DNA from: Malaya genurostris
Lineage: Eukaryota; Arthropoda; Insecta; Diptera; Culicidae
DNA: 64,000 nt
Direction of reading: 5' to 3'
Assembly (NCBI RefSeq): GCF_030247185.1
Contig: NC_080572.1
Span: 175,329,800-175,393,799, forward strand
Positions 57,196-64,000 of this stretch are shown piece by piece (the stretch's first letter is position 1; the number at the start of each line of letters is the position of its first letter). The position numbers were made by a program, and so were the translations under genes. The notes under the pieces were generated by a model. That model was not told the origin of the DNA. It was given only the letters and a program-made list of their open reading frames with translations, and made no database searches.

Positions 57196-60100
57196 ATGGT
57201 TAGAGTAGCACAAATCAATCTCCAGCATAAACGTACAGCAACTATGAATCTATCCAGACTTCTGCAAGAAGGTAAAGCTTCTATAGCTTTGGTTCAAGAA
57301 CCATATTTCCAAAAGGGAAACTTCTACGTTGGAAAATTGTTAAACCCAGTCTTTGTTGCCTTTAACAAGACCGGAATGACTAATCCACGTGAAATGCCTC
57401 GAGCATGCATACTTGCAAATAGTGCTCTCGATGTCTCTCTCATATCGGAGCTCACAACTCGGGATATTTGTGCTGTCACAGTTGGTATGACTACTGATGG
57501 CATAGACAGGAAATATGTCTATTGTTCGGCATATTTGCCGCATAACCAACCTTCGCCAAGCGATGACTTCAAAAAGGTTGTATCATACTGCTGCAAAAGT
57601 GATTTACCGCTTGTAATCGGCAGTGACATAAATGCTCACCATATCATTTGGGGCAGCACAGATATAAATTCGAGAGGCTCTGATATGATGGAATTTGTGA
57701 GCAGTACAAACCTGCACATAGTCAATGCAGGAAACCGTCCAACTTTTGCGAGATCTGGCAGAGAGGAGGTTTTGGACGTAACTCTCTGCTCTGATAGAAT
57801 TGCGCATGAGTTGGTGAATTGGCTCGTCTCCGATGAGCTCGAACCTTCGTTGTCTGATCATAAGTACATATTCTTTGATCATTCAAACGTTAAATTTGAT
57901 ATTATCACATATCGTAATCCCAAATCTACAAACTGGGACCTCTATGAAGAGGGCTTGGCGACTAGATTTTACGGGTACCAACCAACAATTGAAACCCCAA
58001 TTGATTTGGAAAATGTTGTCGACGAGACAAACTCACTCATAGTTGCAGCATATGAAGAGGCTTGTCCACTTCGTATTGTGCGAGCTACTAGAGGAACTCC
58101 TTGGTGGAATGCTGAACTTGCTAGACTAAGGAAACTATGCAGAAGAGCTTGGAACCACCGTCGCAGAAATGGGTCGGAGGCATTCGTGTTGGCTCGAAGG
58201 GCTTACAAAAATGCTCTTCGATCGTCTGAGCGAAGTGGTTGGAAAAGCCTCTGCACAAATGTCTCTAGTCTCAACGAGGCTAGCAGATTAAATAAGTTAC
58301 TTTCGAAGTCTAAGGACTTTAATGTCAGTTTCTTAAGAACTTCAGATGGTGAACACTTGTCTGATGAAGGTGATGTACTTCACTATCTTTTTAACACTCA
58401 CTTTCCAGGATGTATGGATCCATCACCGACAGCTCTTCCCGAGACTTTTTCAGGTAGTTACGATTCTTGGGCCCTTGCTCGAAGCGTTGTGACGATTGAA
58501 TCGGTCAAATGGGCAGTTGAGAGTTTTGCTCCGTACAAGTCTCCTGGAAAGGATGGAGTTTTCCCAGTGTTACTGCAGAAAGGGTATGAACATTTCAAAC
58601 ATGTTTTGAAGAAAATACTTACTTTTAGTCTTGCGACAGGATATATTCCAAGAGCCTGGCAGGAAATAATTGTCAAATTTATTCCCAAAGGCGGCCGCGG
58701 CACTTATGAGGAAGCGAAGAGTTTCAGGCCTATCAGTCTAAGCTCATTTCTTCTTAAAACAGTGGAACGCATAGTCGATCACTATATCAGAGATGTTAGT
58801 TTGGGCCTGCATCCGCTACATGGAATGCAACATGCTTACCAGCGTGGAAAGTCCACTACAACCCTGTTACATGATGTTGTGTACAACATTGAAAAAGCTT
58901 TCTCACAAAAGCAATCTTGCTTGGGAGTTTTCCTAGATATTGAAGGTGCCTTTGATAACGTGTCTTTCAATTCAATTCTGGAAGCAGCCCGTGGTCATGG
59001 CATACCTTCAAGTATCACAAATTGGATACACGCAATGCTTAGCAATCGACTTCTTTGTTCATCGCTTCGGCAAGCAGAGATTAGAAAGCTAAGTGTCTGT
59101 GGGTGTCCTCAAGGTGGTGTACTATCCCCACTTTTATGGAACCTTGTCGCTGATGGTTTGTTAAGGAAACTTAATAACCTTGGATTTCCGACTTATGGTT
59201 TTGCCGACGATTATCATATATTGATGACCGGTATAAGCATTAACACTCTCTTTGATTTAATGCAGCAAGCCCTGCGATCTGTTGAACAATGGTGTTGTCA
59301 GGTTGGATTATCTGTAAATCCGGGCAAAACATCAATGGTGCTTTTCACTCATCGTAGGATAATCAGAGGAGCTCGTCCGTTGCAGTTCTTTGGTTCAGAG
59401 GTCACTGTGGTCGAACAAGTTAAATACGTCGGGGTTATTCTTGACTCAAAACTGAATTGGTCTGCTCACATTGACTTCAGAATTAAAAGAGCTTGCCTGG
59501 CTTTCGGCCAATGTAGACGAGCTTTTGGAAAATCATGGGGACTCAAACCCAGATATATTAATTGGATCTACACAACTATTGTTAGACCAATTTTAGCATA
59601 TGGATGTCTTGTATGGTGGCAGAAAGGAGAAGTCGCGACAGTTCAGTCAAAGCTAAATCATCTCCAAAGGATGGTCCTAATGGCGATGACAGGAGCATTC
59701 ACGACAACTCCTACTGCTGCTCTAGAGGCGCTACTGTGCATTAAACCACTACATGTGTTCCTAAAACAAGAAGCATTATCTTGTGCATACCGTCTTAAGG
59801 TTACAGGGCTTTGGAACAGTAACCCATTAGATTATGCTACCAGCCACACTCGCTTGTGGTCTCAAATGGTTACGTGGGATGAGTATTTACTCGCTCCTAG
59901 TGACCTAACTCTCACATGCAGTTTTCCTTTCAAAACATTCAATGTGAGCTATCCTTTTCGTGAGGAATGGTTGTCTGGTTGTCTGGAACGACAACTTGAT
60001 GAACACATAGTTTGTTATACGGACGGTTCTCTGTTGAATGGTCGTGCTGGTGCTGGTGTCTACTGTCGTGAAATGAGGCTGGAGCAGTCTCATTCACTTG

Positions 60101-60840
60101 GTAGATACTGTACTGTGTTTCAAGCAGAAATCTACGCGATTCTGTGTGGAGTACAATCGGCACTTCAGCAGAGGATCTGTGGTAAGCGAATTTATTTTTG
60201 TTCCGACAGTCAGGCAGCCTTAAAAGCACTCAGTTCGAATGACTCACGGTCGAATCTAGTGATCGCATGTCGAACTCAAATTGAAGACCTCAGCATTTCA
60301 AATGCTGTTTACTTCTTATGGGTACCCGGCCATTCTGGTATTACTGGAAATGAATGGGCTGATGAGTTGGCTAGAGCTGGTGCAACGAATGATTTCGTTG
60401 GTCCTGAACCAGCTTTACCACTTTCAACTAGTTGGATAAAGCACAAGATTCGTTCTTGGGCTGTATCCAAACATGCCAGCTACTGGCGCAGCTTGCAAAC
60501 TTGCGCTCAGACAAAAGCATTTCTACCAGATTTAAATCTGAAAATGTCAAAGTGTCTACTGCATTTCTCCAAGCATCATTGCAGTATTCTGGTCAGAGCT
60601 CTGACTGGACATTGCAAACTCAATTATCACATGGCTACTATTCAACGTGCTGAGTATTATTCGTGTGATTTGTGTGAATGCGATTATGGTACTTCATATC
60701 ATCTGATATGTAACTGTCCCGCATTGACGCAGCTACGTATCCGGGTTTTTGGTTCTCCATACATGGTTGAGTCTGTGTATGCGGAGCTAAAATTGAAGGA
60801 TATTCTCTCGTTTCTTACCCAATGTGGTAAGGAGCTATAG
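57196..60840 (+). CDS. LOA/Lian polyprotein: endonuclease, reverse transcriptase, RNase H, zinc knuckle
   Basis: 1214 codons from ATG 57196 (MVRVAQINLQHKR; the same start as copy A) to TAG 60840. APE endonuclease about 1-220 with Asn in INLQ, Glu in VQEPY, SDINAHH and LSDHK. RT about 460-720 with FRPISLSSF, FLDIEGAFDNV, GCPQGGVLSP and FADD near residue 668. RNase H about 936-1060 with the Asp-Glu-Asp set (YTDGS, QAEIYA, CSDSQA) and GHSGITGNEWADE. C-terminal CCHC knuckle CDLC...H....C about 1156-1170. No separate ORF1 is present upstream; only an unlikely 89-codon frame (56934-57203) overlaps the start. It drives target-primed reverse transcription in the nucleus. All catalytic motifs are intact, so it may be functional. 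Confidence 0.92.
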   Translation: MVRVAQINLQHKRTATMNLSRLLQEGKASIALVQEPYFQKGNFYVGKLLNPVFVAFNKTGMTNPREMPRACILANSALDVSLISELTTRDICAVTVGMTTDGIDRKYVYCSAYLPHNQPSPSDDFKKVVSYCCKSDLPLVIGSDINAHHIIWGSTDINSRGSDMMEFVSSTNLHIVNAGNRPTFARSGREEVLDVTLCSDRIAHELVNWLVSDELEPSLSDHKYIFFDHSNVKFDIITYRNPKSTNWDLYEEGLATRFYGYQPTIETPIDLENVVDETNSLIVAAYEEACPLRIVRATRGTPWWNAELARLRKLCRRAWNHRRRNGSEAFVLARRAYKNALRSSERSGWKSLCTNVSSLNEASRLNKLLSKSKDFNVSFLRTSDGEHLSDEGDVLHYLFNTHFPGCMDPSPTALPETFSGSYDSWALARSVVTIESVKWAVESFAPYKSPGKDGVFPVLLQKGYEHFKHVLKKILTFSLATGYIPRAWQEIIVKFIPKGGRGTYEEAKSFRPISLSSFLLKTVERIVDHYIRDVSLGLHPLHGMQHAYQRGKSTTTLLHDVVYNIEKAFSQKQSCLGVFLDIEGAFDNVSFNSILEAARGHGIPSSITNWIHAMLSNRLLCSSLRQAEIRKLSVCGCPQGGVLSPLLWNLVADGLLRKLNNLGFPTYGFADDYHILMTGISINTLFDLMQQALRSVEQWCCQVGLSVNPGKTSMVLFTHRRIIRGARPLQFFGSEVTVVEQVKYVGVILDSKLNWSAHIDFRIKRACLAFGQCRRAFGKSWGLKPRYINWIYTTIVRPILAYGCLVWWQKGEVATVQSKLNHLQRMVLMAMTGAFTTTPTAALEALLCIKPLHVFLKQEALSCAYRLKVTGLWNSNPLDYATSHTRLWSQMVTWDEYLLAPSDLTLTCSFPFKTFNVSYPFREEWLSGCLERQLDEHIVCYTDGSLLNGRAGAGVYCREMRLEQSHSLGRYCTVFQAEIYAILCGVQSALQQRICGKRIYFCSDSQAALKALSSNDSRSNLVIACRTQIEDLSISNAVYFLWVPGHSGITGNEWADELARAGATNDFVGPEPALPLSTSWIKHKIRSWAVSKHASYWRSLQTCAQTKAFLPDLNLKMSKCLLHFSKHHCSILVRALTGHCKLNYHMATIQRAEYYSCDLCECDYGTSYHLICNCPALTQLRIRVFGSPYMVESVYAELKLKDILSFLTQCGKEL

Positions 60841-61350
60841 TCAGAAGGGTTCATCGTTCTTCCTGGAGTGAATGAATCCCTTCTGTATTTACCTTAAATT
60901 GGGTTTAGCAGATTGTTTGGCATCTTTTAGGGGGTGCCGAATTTACTTCTGCTCGTACATACTGCGAATCGTTCTGCATTCTTCCGGGAGTGCAGAATGG
61001 TGTCGCTTTTGTAAGATCTTCAAATCCTCTCGGGAGTTGGAGGTTTTATTAACAGCGGACTGTTCGGGACCTCGTAGAGGTTCAGAATTTACTTCTGCTT
61101 CCACTAAATGTGATCCTCAGCAGATTGTTCGGCATCCCTTAGGGGTGCAGAATTTACTTCTGCTTTTATGTGTTTTTGTGTCGTCAATTTTTCCCATCCT
61201 CCTAGTCCAACCCTTACCATTTCCTTTCAATCCTTCCCTCTTATCTATCGGGAAAATGATGCTAAAAACAAATTGATGGCAAGGCACAAATCTCCAAATA
61301 TCAAGGGGAACGTGCCATTTGAGCCAATTTGTTCTGATTCCTGATTCCTG
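60841..61350 (+). other. LOA copy B 3' UTR with three hairpin repeats
   Basis: A motif of about 45 bp, GC(A/G)GA(T/C)TGTTCGGCATC... ending in AGAATTTACTTCTGC, appears at about 60908-60953, 61055-61099 and 61120-61164. In the third, GCAGAA-TTTAC-TTCTGC forms a perfect 6-bp hairpin; the second has 5 bp. The same set lies inverted in copy A (46245-46510). The ATTCCTG tail ends at 61350. These may be the structures recognised by the element's reverse transcriptase (inference). Confidence 0.7.
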
Positions 61351-61429
61351 AAGAGTAACAGAGGTATTTTGGCCCACTTTAGGATTGATTTTATTTTGAT
61401 CCACTTTGTAAAACCATCCACCAAATGTT
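61351..61429 (+). repeat. 79-bp target-site duplication, right copy (LOA copy B)
   Basis: Exact match to 56739-56817 by eye; directly follows the heptamer tail. Confidence 0.9.
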
Positions 61430-62096
61430 GTAATGTCTTCGAAAAACTTTTCCGCAGTAGGTAATTTAATGTGATTAGCTTCAAATTAATGCAACATGGG
61501 TTACTTAACATCGATTAAATCCATAAAGTTGGTTAGGTGGCCCCAAATTTATGAAGTGACCAAAATACCGCTGTTCTAATGTTTTAAAAACTTGTGCACT
61601 TGTACCTCAATCCATAAGAGATTTTTCGTTTGGGTAATAATCTGAATTTTTTAACAACTGTTTGACAGTTAATTTTCACGAGAATCTGTATTTACAGAAG
61701 TTCGGTTATTGGAACATAATACGGACGGTATGATTCCTACCGTACTCGGTGAATATTCAAATTTACTGTATTAATTGTACATCTATTTCCAGAATTCTGT
61801 AATGAAAACTTACGTAGAACTGATCGTCCGGTAAACGTTTGTATAATTTTTGTAAAATAAGATTCATGTAACGGAATCAAATCTTAGTGTGTAAGAAAGA
61901 TGGCGCAAAGGTTGCAAATAATTTGACGAGTAACGCCATTTCTAAATACCCAGCCTAAGAAAGGAGATTTAATAAACCAACTTTATAGAAACATAGCTAA
62001 CATGTGTACTTTTATTCCTCAAATCAACAAAAAAAATTTTCTTATTTTTGCCTGAGAATTTTTTGGCATTTGGGTGTCAATTGAAAAATGCAAAAC
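61430..62096. other. Non-coding, nothing recognised
   Basis: Original right flank of the LOA copy B target; no ORF or repeat identified. Confidence 0.4.
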
Positions 62097-62690
62097 TACC
62101 CGCGTAACCTTTTTCTATCATAACTTTGAACGATAAAAACTCAGTTATTTGTTGATGGGTTGATATAATTTTATAACCAATCGATTCGAAAACATTTAAC
62201 ATGTATGGCAACGTTGTTTCAGTATTTCAACAGCATGCTATTGAAAAATTGGTTTGAATCTACCTATGTGTTCACGAACCAATCACAGCATGCTATAATG
62301 ATTTCATCCTTTTGATTTCTCTCACACGGCCGACGGTTTAGATCGTTACTCCACACCTCGCATTTCATTCAATAGCAGTTCGGTGCTTCGATCGGTGTAG
62401 GGAGGATTTACGTCATGCATGAAAAAAGTATAGCTACGAATCTTCGCACAAAACGCAATCTTTAAATATGTATTATGCCTTAATTTTCACTTTAGTCGGT
62501 GACTGCATGCGAACGAAATAAGTAGCTTGTCTTGAGAGTGGATGATAAACTGAGTTACATCCATTCGCTCGTTGAAAAGTCGCTTCCGTACTGTGTGTGG
62601 ATGCTATTTCCCATTTGCTGCATACCCCGCATCGCTTGAGTATATTTAATACCAATTAGCTGTTGATTTCGATCCCAAGTAGCAAATGTA
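62097..62690 (+). repeat. GTAACC-TATA repeat, longest copy
   Basis: About 594 bp: CCGCGTAACCTTTTTC, CAACCAATCGATTCG, AACGTTGTTTCAGTATTTCAA, GAACCAATCACAGCATGCTA, TTACGTCATGCATGAAAAAA, TTTAAATATGT (the TATA position), CATTCGCTCGTTGAAAAGTC and AATTAGCTGTTGATTTCGAT. The foldback's right arm carries the same text inverted. A 60-codon minus frame here is not a gene. Confidence 0.6.
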
Positions 62691-64000
62691 ACTTATTGAA
62701 ATTTCAAGAGGTTCTACAATTGTTTTAGAATTGTTTTTTATGTTAGATAAGCTCAGAAAGATTTTCAAATATATTAAAATCGGTTGTGCAACTTATCACT
62801 GTTAAGTTTTACAATACTACCCAAAAAATCACTATAGAACAATTTAAGGTACATCATGCAATCGTACAGCAAATCACCAACTTGCCCATGTTGCACTAGC
62901 AGTTATAGAAGCTCAGCAAAAATTTTCACATCGTCATGTAAAAACGAAGTAACTAAAACAATTGTTTTACTTATCAAACACTTTCTGAATGACTGTCATA
63001 ATAGTATCCGACTCAATATATGTCGAAATGGCTGTTTATCTCTTGCAAAGAAAAAATAGATTATTATGCTCTCCGCAGGGTAAAAAATGGTAAGCCGAAT
63101 TGAAAACTTCGCAGTAAAAACAATTTTGCAGCCGAGTCCGCGTTGTCTTGGTTGCCTCATGAAATATTAAATCAGTGTGTGCAGATTTCCTCATTTTTAG
63201 AAACACAATTCGAAATTTGCAAATAAGTTCTACCAGAAATTAAATGAACGCAAAACTTGCCGACATGAGAATATTATCATAAAAGTTCCAGAAATACAGC
63301 AGTACATATGCAATGAAAATAAAAAACAATGAGATAATTTGTATCCGGTATTTATCTCGCGAAAAAAATTAACAGTTCAACATAGTTACTCTCCTAGTTA
63401 TATATTACCGCTTGAGCAACTTGTTTTTGCAACTAAAGCACATGGGCTCATCAAAAGTGCGTATCACAAATGTCGGATTCACTAAGATGAATGAATAAAC
63501 TGTATTGTTGTTTAAGTCAACTATAGTTTGATAAATATAAAAACAACTATTTTGATAAAAATAAAAACAAAAATTTCTCTTTTCTATATTTACATGTTTA
63601 TATTTTCTTTTATTAAGGTGAAATAAATCATTACGTTGAGTAAACCATTTTCTTTTCGACACACTGTTACCCTCGATGCCATATTGGAAAATATTGAAGA
63701 AGAATTCATTTCAAGATTTTTTATATTAATTGAATCATCAATATGATTAAAATCGTCTGAAAAGGTGTATGAATGTTTAATAGCTTTCTTATACATATTT
63801 TGAACACTATTCCGATCATATTCATTGAAAAGAATAGATTGTTAATTTCATAGAAATTGATGTGCAATCATCAAAACACGTACATTCAAAGGCGCTTGAA
63901 AATTTTAGGCGTACGAAGACATGTTTCACCATAAAAATACAGTTCGTTGTCGATTTTCTATTCACTAAAACATAAAAGATCAATTCTACAATATGTAGTA
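62691..64000. other. Non-coding, nothing recognised
   Basis: AT-rich. Frames of 60-85 codons on either strand show no domain. A CCCAAGTAGCAAATGTAAC word at 62676 may be the start of a MITE (compare 12516). Confidence 0.4.

Larger units (their letters stand above)
56818..61350 (+). mobile_element. LOA-clade (Lian-like) LINE, copy B, apparently young
   Basis: 4533 bp between perfect 79-bp duplications. It begins TCAAGCCGTGTGGCATCC, that is about 150 bp short of copy A's 5' end, so it is slightly 5'-truncated. It carries one long intact ORF, a 500-bp 3' UTR and a short ATTCCTG heptamer tail. Perfect duplications and an intact ORF imply a recent insertion. The missing leader may include its promoter. 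Confidence 0.9.

Noticed and set aside
56934..57203. 89-codon frame upstream of the LOA ORF as an ORF1
   Set aside because: Too short, no zinc knuckles or coiled coil, overlaps the ORF start; copy A does not keep it as an ORF.

Overview
The window is eukaryotic, AT-rich and dominated by transposable elements. Two partly reconstructable genes with GT-AG introns, several insect transposon families (Tc1/mariner DD37E, DD37D and DD34D, and LOA/Lian-like, Jockey/Juan-like and CR1-group LINEs) and very abundant short non-coding repeats all point to a dipteran, most likely a culicine (Aedes-like) mosquito. The species assignment is an inference from TE content. No bacterial-type operons, CRISPR arrays or rRNA genes are present.

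Left part (1-12.9 kb): a mariner fragment cut by the window edge, non-coding repeats, a dead DD37E element (1281-2494), then a CR1-group LINE (about 2650-8042). Its PHD/zinc-knuckle ORF1 is separated from the endonuclease/RT ORF2 by one in-frame UAG in a TMV-type leaky context. ORF2 is also broken by a 58-bp micro-retroposon flanked by a 12-bp duplication. A five-exon secreted lipase gene lies on the minus strand (8689-10008). It is followed by a 207-bp MITE and a 699-bp near-perfect palindrome flanked by TTAA.

Middle part (12.9-46 kb): four copies of a 1.5-1.9 kb repeat, mariner relics, a DD37E copy, a well preserved DD37D (maT-type) element with a single frameshift, a 5'-truncated Jockey/Juan LINE and several tRNA-promoter SINE-like pieces. 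Threaded through this on the minus strand are exons of a neuropeptide-type GPCR (TM5 to helix 8, 38254 down to 24849, with a candidate last exon at 17253-17057). One intron is about 12.5 kb and packed with transposons. A 2.7-kb degenerate foldback with Jockey pieces in both arms occupies 43.3-46.0 kb.

Right part (46-64 kb): two LOA/Lian-type LINE copies about 98% identical in protein lie in inverted orientation 6 kb apart. Copy A (46066-50619, minus) has a disabling deletion. Copy B (56818-61350, plus) has an uninterrupted 1214-codon ORF (endonuclease-RT-RNase H-zinc knuckle) and a perfect 79-bp target-site duplication, so it looks young. Between them are a third DD37E copy and repeats rich in TTACGTCAC. 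The last 1.3 kb shows no recognisable gene.

The two host genes are not obviously related in function. The TE genes are separate selfish units with nested insertions, which gives a relative insertion order: DD37E copy 1 inside an older repeat, the Jockey element and LOA copy A inside CCACCTAG repeats, and the micro-retroposon inside the CR1-group LINE.
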